A stretch of DNA of 18,536 nucleotides from SKGA01 sp051819745 (GTDB lineage: Archaea; Nanobdellota; Nanobdellia; Woesearchaeales; SKGA01). Of this stretch, positions 1 through 7,185 are shown one piece after another; position 1 is the first letter of the stretch; every line of letters starts with the position of its first letter. Under the pieces are notes generated by a model, which was not told the origin of the DNA, searched no databases, and saw only the letters and a list, made by a program, of their open reading frames with translations. Position numbers and translations under genes: made by a program. Location: positions 1 to 18,536 of the forward strand of contig JBNJGO010000015.1 of the NCBI GenBank assembly GCA_051819745.1, read 5' to 3'.

Positions 1-177
1 AATGCAACATTTAATTTCACCTTTGCTTGTTAATGTTGTTTTCTTTTTTTATATGTTTCTTTTTTTGTTACTGTTTTTCCTATTATTTTCCGAATGTTGG
101 TTTTTGTATGATATTGACATAAAATTATTACATTTTTTGATGAAAAACTCTTTTTAAAATAACATTATCAGATGTTT
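1..177. other. AT-rich intergenic stretch, no gene seen
   Basis: This stretch lies downstream of the minus-strand deaminase gene and is very T-rich on the plus strand. Just past the deaminase stop codon the minus strand can form a weak hairpin (AACAT, loop CTGATA, ATGTT, about 162-177) followed by ATTTT, a possible termination region. A plus-strand reading from base 2 gives about 51 residues that are mostly Phe and Leu. That is what T-rich DNA yields by chance, so I do not call it. Confidence 0.5.
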
Positions 178-1818
178 TCAAAAACTAGACTTCTTGCTTG
201 TCTTTGCTGTATTATGAATGTCCGTTTCATCCCAATCAAAAGAAACTGCTATTCTAGCGTACTCTTTTCGAATGTTGGTGTCAAAAATTAATTTATCGTC
301 GGTACTTATGGAAAACAAAATGTTTTTTTCCTCAAAAAATGCAATGGGATGTTTCTTGAATGAACCGAAATTACTGATATAAACATTTGAAGTAGGGTTG
401 GTTTCAATAATTATTTTTCTTTTTTTTATTTCCTGTATTAATTGTTGTTGTTTGATAACGAGTGGTTTTACTTTTTGCCAGGAATACTTCTTTAAATGAG
501 AGGATATATCAAATGCAAGGATTGAACCATGACCAATACGATGAATTCGTGTAGTTTGTAAAGCGTTTTGAATCTGATCTAATGCTTTTGTGATATTTTC
601 AATTTTATTGGAATTAAATCCTGGTTCTCCTTTGAAGAAAAATTCTCCAGCGTGAATAGCTGTTTTCCATTTTTGAGGAATAGAAATTCCTTTATCTGAA
701 TCAAGTTTTTTAATTCTAAATTTCAAATCATCAACGCCAACAAAATATTTTTTCTTCCACGTTGTCAATGAACAATAATGTTCAATCATATTACAAATAT
801 TTTTTTGAGAATCAACTTCTCCAATTGCAAAAATAATATACCGGATAGTAATTTTATTATTATATTTTTTTTCTAATTCTCGGGCAATAATTCCAAATAA
901 TTCCAGGTGATTTTTTTCCCAAAATGGAAAGCGAATTTCAATAATTCTAACGCCTAAAGAATACATGAACCTGACAATATCTTCCAAGATCAGGGTATTT
1001 ATTCGCTTATGATTTATTCTATCACTGATTTCAGGTATTGGAGTTAATAATGTTGCTTTATTATTAAATCGCTTGAAAGAACCTTTTTCTTTAAGACTAA
1101 TGGGTATTACTTGTTGAAATTGATAAAACGCTTCTGATTCGGTGATCGACCTTGAAAAATACTTTTTCATTATAGAATGAAGCTTGTTATATCCTTTTTT
1201 CGTTATCTTATTTTGTTTAAGATACTTATCGTATTGTTTTCTTATATCATGCTCTTTTTTGACTCTTCCAGCAATTGATAAACGCCACAAGTGTTTTAAT
1301 TCATTCCAAAAAATTTTAGGTGTGGAACTCATGCCGAAATGAATGTGTGTCTCGCTGTATGTTTCTTTGAAAATGGTTTTCAGCTGATTAAAAATACGTT
1401 TTTCTTGTTTCAAAACAGTTGTTAATATGTTAATGGTTTCTTTTTGTTTTATTGATTTTGTTTTATTTGTAATTGACGATATGATTTCTTTTTCTTTTTT
1501 TAACAATTGTTTAATCTTAAGAAATACTGGATCTTGATTACAATCTCGAATTATTTGTGCAAGAAGCTCTATATCTTCTAGCCGAGGATGAGGAGTATTT
1601 TTCTTTCGAAGAACTGAAAGTATTTTTGTTGACGATTTTTTTATGCTCAATTCATTTCGTAGAATGGCTTTCTTAAGAAGAATTTGTCGTTGTTTTAAAC
1701 TTTTGATGTTGATATTCAACGATAAGGATTGTTCTAAAAGATCACTGATTATTTTGAAATCATTATCTAATACAAAATATCCTATTGATTTTTTACCATA
1801 ATATTCTTGAAGTTTCAT
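178..1818 (-). CDS. Adenosine/AMP deaminase-superfamily protein with long N-terminal extension
   Basis: Predicted zinc-dependent amidohydrolase of the adenosine deaminase superfamily (546 aa), which hydrolytically deaminates adenosine or a related purine in the cytoplasm. The family's metal and catalytic signatures appear in order: HIH at 158-160, HAGE at 389-392 (His ligand and catalytic Glu), GHG with His430, a NPTSN segment near 474-478, HP at 490-491 and the STDD motif with Asp507-Asp508. Classical enzymes are near 340 residues with the HxH at the very N-terminus. Here about 150 Lys-rich, probably helical residues precede it, and a roughly 200-residue spacer separates HIH from HAGE. A GTG lies one codon upstream, but the ATG is the better start. 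A TATA-like element lies about 35-50 bases upstream (1852-1866). The superfamily call is firm; the exact substrate (adenosine, AMP, adenine or a modified nucleoside) is not resolved. Confidence 0.85.
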   Translation of the reverse strand: MKLQEYYGKKSIGYFVLDNDFKIISDLLEQSLSLNINIKSLKQRQILLKKAILRNELSIKKSSTKILSVLRKKNTPHPRLEDIELLAQIIRDCNQDPVFLKIKQLLKKEKEIISSITNKTKSIKQKETINILTTVLKQEKRIFNQLKTIFKETYSETHIHFGMSSTPKIFWNELKHLWRLSIAGRVKKEHDIRKQYDKYLKQNKITKKGYNKLHSIMKKYFSRSITESEAFYQFQQVIPISLKEKGSFKRFNNKATLLTPIPEISDRINHKRINTLILEDIVRFMYSLGVRIIEIRFPFWEKNHLELFGIIARELEKKYNNKITIRYIIFAIGEVDSQKNICNMIEHYCSLTTWKKKYFVGVDDLKFRIKKLDSDKGISIPQKWKTAIHAGEFFFKGEPGFNSNKIENITKALDQIQNALQTTRIHRIGHGSILAFDISSHLKKYSWQKVKPLVIKQQQLIQEIKKRKIIIETNPTSNVYISNFGSFKKHPIAFFEEKNILFSISTDDKLIFDTNIRKEYARIAVSFDWDETDIHNTAKTSKKSSF

Positions 1819-1851
1819 CACTCTTTAACTCTTTTTTCACTTTTTAGGTGT

Positions 1852-1866
1852 ACAATATACATTTAA
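1852..1866 (-). promoter_or_regulatory. Probable TATA box for the deaminase gene
   Basis: Read on the minus strand, this is an A/T-only stretch of the TTTAAATGTATATTG type, about 35-48 bases before the start codon. That fits an archaeal promoter with a short leader. The ribosome-binding site is weak (AAAGAG). Confidence 0.4.
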
Positions 1867-1920
1867 AAAAACACAAATAAAAAATAAAAACCGTTACTGA
1901 TTCATTTTTTCTCTTTAGAA

Positions 1921-2082
1921 TTACTCTTCATCTTCGCTTTCAGCGAATTTCTTAACAGCTTCAAAATTTTCAACAAGCATTTTTGCTTTATTCTTACCAA
2001 ATTTGAAAGGGTAAGGATCTTCTTCGCTTCGTTTAAGAACAATCATCTTATTTCCTTTAAATTCATCAAATTCTACTACCAT
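1921..2082 (-). CDS. Conserved-looking 53-residue acidic protein, function unknown
   Basis: A short gene encoding 53 residues, starting MVVEFDEFKGNKMIVLKRSE and ending in an acidic tail (ESEDEE). I recognise no family. Support for reality: a well-placed Shine-Dalgarno sequence (GAGGTT, 7-8 bases before ATG), a strong TATA box about 49 bases upstream, and a sensible mix of charged and hydrophobic residues. The central part (PYPFKFGKNKAKMLVENFEA) resembles the small DNA-binding-like or regulatory miniproteins common in DPANN genomes, but that is inference. It sits between the deaminase and methionine aminopeptidase genes on the same strand but has its own promoter. Confidence 0.75.
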   Translation of the reverse strand: MVVEFDEFKGNKMIVLKRSEEDPYPFKFGKNKAKMLVENFEAVKKFAESEDEE

Positions 2083-2121
2083 TGTATTAACCTCACAACA
2101 TTTTTTTTTAAGTTATTCGAA

Positions 2122-2138
2122 CTTTTTTATAAATATTT
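2122..2138 (-). promoter_or_regulatory. TATA box for the 53-residue protein gene
   Basis: On the minus strand this reads AAATATTTATAAAAAAG, a near-consensus archaeal TATA element. Transcription would begin near 2105, giving a leader of about 22 bases that contains the GAGGTT ribosome-binding site. Confidence 0.6.
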
Positions 2139-2156
2139 GCTCTACGTTTCTAGTGC

Positions 2157-3056
2157 TCAATCGTCATCAACCTTAGTGGTTATATCTGGAGTATCACCGA
2201 CAATAAATGAGTGCTCGTGTTGGCTGACCATTCCATTTCCAATCTCCTTGAGAGGGGGGTGTCCTTGAATTATTCCAGCTCGTTCGAGTTCACGAAGACC
2301 AAATCTTGTTTTACCAACACCTAACTCTTTTGAAAGCCATCTTGTAGCAAACGGTAAACCATTAAACGATTCTATTTTCTTAAGAACTTCTCGACCAAAA
2401 TGACTTCTCACTCGTCCAGTGTTCACTTGAGACCATACGGTAGCTTGTCCTGATTCTTCGATAGCTCCTTTACCATTTGTGGCGAAAGGTTCGCATGCAA
2501 CTGTCATTCCTTCTTGAAGTATTGTTGATTCGGGAAGTCCAATATTGGGTATTCTCGGATCAGTATGAACTTGATATGGTCCGAGACCATGACCAGAAAG
2601 ATTTTTTACTGGTGAAAATCCGAAGTCAGTGATTGTATCTTGGATGACTTGTCCTATTTCACCAACAGGGGTTTTTGGAGTGAACATCTTTGATGCGTTT
2701 TCAAGTGCTTTCTTACTGGCTCTGGAAAGTTCTTTGAATTCTTCATCAAGATTCACGGTGAGCGCGGTATCACCAATATAACCATTGACGTGAGCACCAA
2801 CATCAAGTTTTATGACATCGCTTGCTTTAATGATTGTCGGATCAGCTTGATCGCTACACTGATGGGCAGCGATAGTATTAATAGAAATTTGCGCTGGAAA
2901 TGCAATACCTGCGCCTTGTTTTCTAATAAAATCTTCGACACTATCAAGAACCTCTTCTATTTTCGCTTCTTCTTTAATGAGTTTTTTACCATATTCTCTT
3001 GCTCGTCCGGCAATATGTCCTGCTTTAAGGATGTCTCGTCTTTGTTCAGGTTCCAT
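2157..3056 (-). CDS. map: Methionine aminopeptidase, type II (archaeal)
   Basis: Removes the initiator methionine from nascent proteins in the cytoplasm, as a dinuclear metal peptidase of the pita-bread fold. At 299 residues it has the length of archaeal type II enzymes. The five metal ligands are all in place: Asp85 (KLDVGAH), Asp96 (GYIGDTA), His156 (LSGHGLG), Glu189 (ACEPF) and Glu281 (QHEHSF). The substrate-site histidine His65 (AAHQ) and His164 (VHTDPRIPN) are present. The helical insert of type II enzymes, with a winged-helix-like character, lies at about 205-270 (SKELGVGKTRFGLRELERAG). The start is set by MEPEQRR. A TATA element about 29 bases upstream and no Shine-Dalgarno sequence suggest a leaderless transcript. 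A complete housekeeping gene. Confidence 0.96.
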   Translation of the reverse strand: MEPEQRRDILKAGHIAGRAREYGKKLIKEEAKIEEVLDSVEDFIRKQGAGIAFPAQISINTIAAHQCSDQADPTIIKASDVIKLDVGAHVNGYIGDTALTVNLDEEFKELSRASKKALENASKMFTPKTPVGEIGQVIQDTITDFGFSPVKNLSGHGLGPYQVHTDPRIPNIGLPESTILQEGMTVACEPFATNGKGAIEESGQATVWSQVNTGRVRSHFGREVLKKIESFNGLPFATRWLSKELGVGKTRFGLRELERAGIIQGHPPLKEIGNGMVSQHEHSFIVGDTPDITTKVDDD

Positions 3057-3076
3057 AATGGAATCGTCTATAAGTA

Positions 3077-3092
3077 TTACTATAAAAATTTA
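3077..3092 (-). promoter_or_regulatory. TATA box for methionine aminopeptidase
   Basis: Minus-strand TAAATTTTTATAGTAA is centred about 29 bases before the ATG. That places the transcription start at or next to the start codon, so this is a leaderless-type promoter. Confidence 0.5.
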
Positions 3093-3216
3093 CCTGTCGT
3101 TGTTGCTTATTTCACACTATACTTTTTTCAAAACAGCTATAATTCAAGTTGCATTTTGCTTTTCTTTGTTCAGTATATGAATTCATTTTTTTTTGAACAG
3201 AGTTCACAATCAATAG

Positions 3217-3226
3217 TTTTATAAAT
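3217..3226 (+). promoter_or_regulatory. TATA box for the coiled-coil protein gene
   Basis: TTTTATAAAT lies about 50-60 bases before the ATG at 3277. This leaves a leader of roughly 25-30 bases that carries a strong GAGGTG ribosome-binding site at 3266-3271. Confidence 0.55.
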
Positions 3227-3276
3227 TTAATCACCGACCACTACATATAATCATATTCATAATAAGAGGTGCTGTG

Positions 3277-3780
3277 ATGTTTTCAAAAAAACAAAAAAAT
3301 CCGCGATTATACTATGTAGCTATCGATGATGAAGGTATTGATAAACATATTTCAAAAATAATTATTCGAGCAAAAGATAAACTCGATTCTTTCAAACACC
3401 AACTATCTGCCACGCAAGTAATATTATCAGATGATGATTTCACTGATCTTTACAAACTTCTCATTGATTTAAAACAGGATGTTAAAAAACTACATGAAGA
3501 TTTAGATACAATAACAGGAATAGAACTTCATAACAGCCAATATTTCGTTGTCAAGGACAAATCATTTCTTGAAGACAAAAAAAAGCAACTTAATAATATG
3601 TTTCAAGAAATAGATTCGCTAACACAAATCATTGAACAAAGGCCTTCTGCAAACGAGATGAAACAAGACCTTCTTGACAAGATGGAATCCCAAGTTGATA
3701 TTATTTCCTCATCAATAGACGCCATTCTCAAAGATGATTTTAACCTACGACGAATCTACAAAAGCATTTCTAACTTATAA
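3277..3780 (+). CDS. Coiled-coil protein, function unknown
   Basis: A 167-residue soluble, Lys/Asp/Gln-rich protein with no signal peptide or membrane segment. After an N-terminal segment (NPRLYYVAIDDEGIDKHISK) almost the whole chain is predicted amphipathic helix with spaced Leu/Ile, for example LYKLLIDLKQDVKKLHEDLD and KKKQLNNMFQEIDSLTQIIE. This suggests a coiled coil. Start choice: a GTG at 3274 is only 2 bases from the GAGGTG, while the ATG at 3277 is 5 bases away, so I use the ATG. It has its own promoter. The stop codon is followed by a weak 5-bp inverted repeat (AGCAT/ATGCT) and a T-run. No family recognised. Confidence 0.75.
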   Translation: MFSKKQKNPRLYYVAIDDEGIDKHISKIIIRAKDKLDSFKHQLSATQVILSDDDFTDLYKLLIDLKQDVKKLHEDLDTITGIELHNSQYFVVKDKSFLEDKKKQLNNMFQEIDSLTQIIEQRPSANEMKQDLLDKMESQVDIISSSIDAILKDDFNLRRIYKSISNL

Positions 3781-3918
3781 TTATGCTGGTTTGATTTTTT
3801 CTATGTTTTGGGCACGTGTATTTATGTTCAATTTTTTAGTTAGTATCCAACTACGCTTTTTTCGAACAGAGCCATTCTTTCAAAACTATTAAAAACACTT
3901 CTTGATTAATAGAGTATC

Positions 3919-4578
3919 ATGGTTTCATTACCTGTTCCAAACCACATATCTACGCTTTTATCTGATTTAGGCATCGAACAGCTCCGCCCATCACAAGAAA
4001 AAGCGATCCAAGCAGGATTATTCGAAGATAACAATCTGCTTGTGTGTACGCCCACTGCATCGGGAAAGACATTAGTTGGGGAATTAGCATTATTTCACAC
4101 GATACACACTCAACGAAAAAAAGGAGTGTATGTTGTTCCTCTTAAAGCACTTGCAAGTGAAAAATATACTGATTTCAAAAAAAGATATCCTCAATTCAAA
4201 ATAGCTCTCGCTAGCAGTGATATTGATAGCAAGGATGAATACCTATCAGAATTCGATATTATCATAACGACAAGCGAAAAACTCGATTCTCTGCTCAGAC
4301 ACCACGTATCTTGGATTTCACGCATAGGAGTGTTAGTTGTCGATGAAATTCATCTTCTCAACGATCCAACTCGAGGACCGACCCTAGAAGTTCTAATCAC
4401 TCATTTACAAAGCCAACTTCCTTCTCTGCAAATCATAGGATTATCTGCAACGATAGGAAATGCACGAGCGCTTTCTACATGGCTATCTGCACATCTTGTT
4501 GAAGACATCTGGCGTCCAGTACGACTCGATAAAGGAATATTATTTGATGAAACAATATATTTTCCAGAAAAAAAGTGA
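3919..4578 (+). pseudogene. Truncated Ski2/Hel308-type DNA helicase (first RecA domain only)
   Basis: The 219 residues match the N-terminal RecA domain of archaeal Hel308-like superfamily 2 helicases. They carry the Q-motif-like LRPSQEKAI at 22-30, Walker A TPTASGKT at 44-51, motif Ia PLKAL at 74-78, motif Ib ITTSEK near 116-121, DEIH at 142-145 and motif III SAT at 176-178, then WRPV and the start of the linker. A full family member is about 700 residues with a second RecA domain, winged helix, ratchet and helix-hairpin-helix. All of that is missing. Reading through the TGA, or in the other frames, gives nothing helicase-like, and the promoter of the next gene begins about 40 bases on. A lone first domain cannot complete the ATP site, so it is either a decayed gene or a repurposed nucleotide-binding protein. 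A TATA-like sequence (about 3885-3893) gives a leaderless start. Confidence 0.75.
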
Positions 4579-4618
4579 TTTCCACTTCTTAGGAAATACA
4601 CACAGTGTCAAAAACAGA

Positions 4619-4632
4619 AAGATTTATATAGA
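4619..4632 (+). promoter_or_regulatory. Strong TATA/BRE promoter for the membrane coiled-coil gene
   Basis: AAGATTTATATAGA, with purine-rich bases in front as a possible BRE, is one of the best archaeal promoters in the window. It implies a leader of about 45 bases, containing two Shine-Dalgarno-like stretches (GAGGTG about 4680-4685 and GGAGGT 4688-4693). Confidence 0.6.
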
Positions 4633-4700
4633 AATATTGTTGATTTCAAACTATATAGCTTACAAATCAACATCAAAAAGAGGTGTTGGAGGTTTATACA

Positions 4701-5960
4701 ATGAAATTAGGGCGATTAACATTCTTTGCATTTTTCACAATGCTGTTTGGTTCACTAGCAACGAAACTTGCTTTCGCAGCTGACGCGACAGCATTTGATC
4801 ATATTTCGACAATCGGATCCTCATTCACTTATTTATTCAATGGGGATGTAGGACAATTTCTCTCAACACTTCTTGAAGGAGCTCCAGTTGTTGGAGTCTT
4901 TATCATGGTCTACATTCTAGGACGATTCATCTCGGGATCGACAATCTTCAAAAAAGTCGATAAGAATGTCTATGAAAACATGTTTGGTATTGGCTTGGCT
5001 CTTGTAGCGCTTGCAACACCATCTGTGTATGGCTTTATCGTATCAATCTTTGGTGGAACATTCGTGATTATACTGGCGTTAATATTATTAGTAACCTTCA
5101 TTGCAGTTGCGATTATTCGTGGAAAATCCTCTCATTCTGAAGCAAAAGGGGAACTCCATGAAAACAAAGCTGAAGAACACAAAGCCCATCAAACTGAAAA
5201 TAAAGAAGAACACGAACTTGATCAGTTAGGTAAACTTCAGCACAAAGAGGAAAAGGATCTTAATGCTGCAAATACTGATTTGAAATCTATAAAAAAAACT
5301 GGTCTCAGCGTTGATAAAAGTATTAAAATAATAAAAAGTTTACTGAACAATTTAGCTTCTGAATCGAGCTCTGAATCTGCTGAGAAACTAAAAAAACAAA
5401 TAATGTCTCAAGCAGCACATATAGGTAATAATATAAAGAAAATTCACAAGAACGAGCATCATTTGAAAAGAATGTTAGGTGATTTACAAAAAATTGATCA
5501 CCGTGGATTAAATCTAACAAAAGATGAAGCTAATTTGTTCAATGATTTAAAGAAGCATTTACAAAAAGTTTATGCTGGTAAACATGGTGTTGATCCATCG
5601 GATCCTAGTGCTAAAAATGCTGTTAATAAAGAAGAAAGCGCTATTAAAAATCATGTTGCTCATTTGAAACAAGCTGAGCTAACACGTGAACATCTTGAAA
5701 AACAAGCAAAAGATCTCGATTCACTGTTGACTCATTCAATATCTGAATTATCAGATAAGCATAAAGAATTTGTTAATTTTATGACTTCTGGAGATACCAA
5801 TGGTGCTATTAATAGTTTTGGTGATATTGAGAAGTTAAAAGATAAAATTCGAGATGAAGATGCTAAAATAGCTCATTTAATTCCTGAACAACAACAGTTA
5901 ACAAACAGGGTGAGCCAACTTTCTAACGACTTGAAAAGTATAATTGGTCGTGTGATCTGA
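4701..5960 (+). CDS. Secretory-signal membrane protein with long coiled-coil tail (paralogue A)
   Basis: A 419-residue protein. Residues 1-26 look like a cleavable signal peptide (AFA then AD). Three hydrophobic segments follow at about 61-78, 94-116 and 118-140. The remaining 280 residues are highly charged, Lys/His/Glu-rich helix (repeated HKEE, ENKEEH, KEESAIKNH) typical of a coiled coil. Start choice: upstream GTG and TTG codons in frame overlap the ribosome-binding site. ATG 4701 sits 7 bases after GGAGGT and begins the signal peptide. The membrane part (GDVGQF..LLEGAPVVGVF) is recognisably related to the next membrane gene (GDVYGF..LVEGIPIIAMF), so the two are paralogues in tandem. Strong own promoter; T-rich terminator after the stop. 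No named family recognised. A membrane-anchored scaffold is a guess. Confidence 0.8.
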   Translation: MKLGRLTFFAFFTMLFGSLATKLAFAADATAFDHISTIGSSFTYLFNGDVGQFLSTLLEGAPVVGVFIMVYILGRFISGSTIFKKVDKNVYENMFGIGLALVALATPSVYGFIVSIFGGTFVIILALILLVTFIAVAIIRGKSSHSEAKGELHENKAEEHKAHQTENKEEHELDQLGKLQHKEEKDLNAANTDLKSIKKTGLSVDKSIKIIKSLLNNLASESSSESAEKLKKQIMSQAAHIGNNIKKIHKNEHHLKRMLGDLQKIDHRGLNLTKDEANLFNDLKKHLQKVYAGKHGVDPSDPSAKNAVNKEESAIKNHVAHLKQAELTREHLEKQAKDLDSLLTHSISELSDKHKEFVNFMTSGDTNGAINSFGDIEKLKDKIRDEDAKIAHLIPEQQQLTNRVSQLSNDLKSIIGRVI

Positions 5961-5985
5961 TTTTTTTCTTTTTTTTCTTTTTTTT
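5961..5985 (+). terminator. T-tract terminator after paralogue A
   Basis: Three T runs (7, 8 and 8 bases separated by single C) begin right after the stop codon. Uridine-rich tracts without a hairpin are the usual archaeal termination signal. Confidence 0.55.
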
Positions 5986-6067
5986 ATTTCGTTAAGTTTT
6001 TAAAGTTCTTTTTCTCTTGTAGGATACAAGTCTCATAATTATTATTAAAATTATTATCAAAAAGAGG
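5969..6067 (+). repeat. Left copy of exact 99-bp repeat flanking the sequence gap
   Basis: From T8-C-T8 through ATTTCGTTAAG to AAAAAGAGG this is base-for-base identical to 6168-6266. It ends at the last base before the N run. The length and exact placement point to overlapping contig ends (see findings) rather than a biological repeat. Confidence 0.85.
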
Positions 6068-6167
6068 NNNNNNNNNNNNNNNNNNNNNNNNNNNNNNNNN
6101 NNNNNNNNNNNNNNNNNNNNNNNNNNNNNNNNNNNNNNNNNNNNNNNNNNNNNNNNNNNNNNNNNNN
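6068..6167. other. Scaffold gap: 100 N
   Basis: Exactly 100 N, the conventional placeholder for a gap of unknown size, lying between two identical 99-bp flanks. With the N run, the gene-free interval is 5961-6277. It otherwise holds only the T-tract, the two repeat copies and the leader of the next gene. If the flanks are merged the true spacer is about 118 bases. Confidence 0.95.
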
Positions 6168-6266
6168 TTTTTTTTCTTTTTTTTATTTCGTTAAGTTTTT
6201 AAAGTTCTTTTTCTCTTGTAGGATACAAGTCTCATAATTATTATTAAAATTATTATCAAAAAGAGG
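6168..6266 (+). repeat. Right copy of exact 99-bp repeat flanking the sequence gap
   Basis: Identical to 5969-6067, starting at the first base after the N run. It ends in AAAAAGAGG, which supplies the ribosome-binding site for the following membrane gene. The sequence between the T runs and the AAAAAGAGG includes an AT-rich stretch (about 6235-6256) that may hold its promoter. Confidence 0.85.
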
Positions 6267-6277
6267 TTTAATGAATA

Positions 6278-6826
6278 ATGGTCTATGCCCATCCGAAAAA
6301 TTCTAAAAATGCGATGACCATCTTTATCATCGTTATTATCATATTCATTATAGGAAGCATATTTGTTTTTTCAGGGCAAACTTTTCAAACGAATCACTCA
6401 GTATCAAATGATGTGTCAAGCCTTTTTAATGCTTTTATAGTGCTTGCACAAGGAGATGTCTACGGTTTTTTTGATGGCCTTGTGGAAGGAATACCCATAA
6501 TAGCGATGTTTTTTGTTCTATTCTCAATAGTTCACTTTCTATTAACAACCGTGCTCAAATCATTATTCTCTAATAAAAAAATAGCGTTACTTCTTTCTAT
6601 AGCGATAGCAATATATGGCTTTGTCAATCAAAAAATCTACAATCTCATGCTCTCGCTCAACGGTTATACTATCGCATTTCTTGTCTTTGGAGCGTTTGTT
6701 ATCATGTTATGGGGCTTTGGAAAATCAACCGTCCCTGACACTAGAAAACAATTCAAAGACCTTTCTAAACAACGAGAACTCACGAGAAAAGACCGAGAAA
6801 AACTCAAAGAACTTCTTAAAGAATAA
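6278..6826 (+). CDS. Four-helix membrane protein with charged C-terminal tail (paralogue B)
   Basis: A 182-residue protein with hydrophobic segments at about 13-32, 67-92, 100-117 and 130-147. A short Lys/Arg/Glu-rich C-terminal helix follows (RKQFKDLSKQRELTRKDREK). Its central region aligns with paralogue A without gaps over about 38 residues: GDV, a Phe, a Leu, EGxP, then a long hydrophobic run. Both end the last helix with GKS. Start: ATG 6278 follows GAGGT at 6263-6267. An ATG at 6271 opens only an 11-codon frame. It is the shorter partner, lacking A's 280-residue tail. It converges with the minus-strand gene just downstream, 11 bases away. Likely expressed with A, possibly as a subunit of the same membrane complex (inference). 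No named family recognised. Confidence 0.8.
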   Translation: MVYAHPKNSKNAMTIFIIVIIIFIIGSIFVFSGQTFQTNHSVSNDVSSLFNAFIVLAQGDVYGFFDGLVEGIPIIAMFFVLFSIVHFLLTTVLKSLFSNKKIALLLSIAIAIYGFVNQKIYNLMLSLNGYTIAFLVFGAFVIMLWGFGKSTVPDTRKQFKDLSKQRELTRKDREKLKELLKE

Positions 6827-6837
6827 TCTTTCTTAAT

Positions 6838-7020
6838 TTATTCTCCTTCATCCTCTCGGTGGATGAGAATGGCAACAACAATAGCCATACCAACAATCAA
6901 ATAAGATATGTCTTTATACCCAAAAACAAATAAGAGTAAACTGACAAGCAACATTAGCCCCGGAATGAGAACAAGTTGAAGAGGAATTGTATGATGGTGA
7001 TGTTTTCGAATTGTAGCCAT
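6838..7020 (-). CDS. Small two-helix membrane protein
   Basis: 60 residues: a short basic/His-rich N-terminus (MATIRKHHHHTIPLQ), two hydrophobic helices separated by GYKDIS (about 16-34 and 40-53) and an acidic tail (HREDEGE). No family recognised. It is probably a real gene because a TATA-like element (minus strand, about 7045-7056) stands 25-36 bases before the ATG, as for other leaderless genes here, and because the charge pattern suits a membrane hairpin with both ends inside. The four-histidine run could bind metal, but nothing else supports that. Confidence 0.65.
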   Translation of the reverse strand: MATIRKHHHHTIPLQLVLIPGLMLLVSLLLFVFGYKDISYLIVGMAIVVAILIHREDEGE

Positions 7021-7040
7021 ATTAAATCTTAATTGCGTGG

Positions 7041-7060
7041 AGTATTAAAATATTTTGTAT
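7041..7060 (-). promoter_or_regulatory. TATA region of the mini membrane protein gene
   Basis: The minus strand reads ACAAAATATTTTAATACT, with AAAATATTTT forming a 10-base palindrome. It lies 25-36 bases from the start codon, so the transcript would be leaderless. It faces away from the promoter of the PAC2-family gene. Confidence 0.45.
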
Positions 7061-7149
7061 TCAACGCATAATGACAACAACAAAATACTATTCGATTTTT
7101 TTTGTTTTATATATGATTGTCTTTTGTTTTTTGATAGTGTCTGTTAAAG

Positions 7150-7162
7150 CAAATATTTTTAA
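7150..7162 (+). promoter_or_regulatory. TATA box for the PAC2-family gene
   Basis: CAAATATTTTTAA ends about 24 bases before ATG 7186 with no Shine-Dalgarno sequence between, which indicates a leaderless promoter. Confidence 0.5.
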
Positions 7163-7185
7163 GTGAATTTATATTAGTGTTATTT

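Noticed and set aside
2..157. A 51-codon hydrophobic plus-strand frame at the window start
   Set aside because: Phe/Leu run produced by T-rich DNA; no ribosome-binding site or promoter visible.
2790..3224. Plus-strand 144-codon frame (and a nested 67-codon frame at 2977) across the methionine aminopeptidase gene
   Set aside because: Antisense to a clear enzyme gene with all metal ligands; Phe/Ser/Cys-rich composition typical of an antisense shadow.
4576..4704. Readthrough of the helicase TGA as a possible recoded codon
   Set aside because: The continued frame gives about 40 residues ending in TGA with no resemblance to the Hel308 second domain; TGA also serves as a normal stop elsewhere in the window (methionine aminopeptidase, lonB).
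4460..4783. A 107-codon plus-strand frame spanning the end of the helicase fragment and the start of the membrane gene
   Set aside because: Considered as a frameshifted helicase continuation, but it shows no helicase motifs and overlaps the strong promoter and start of the next gene.
5969..6266. The 99-bp direct repeat as a transposon or integration-site duplication
   Set aside because: Boundaries coincide exactly with the N run and nothing mobile lies between; contig overlap explains it better.
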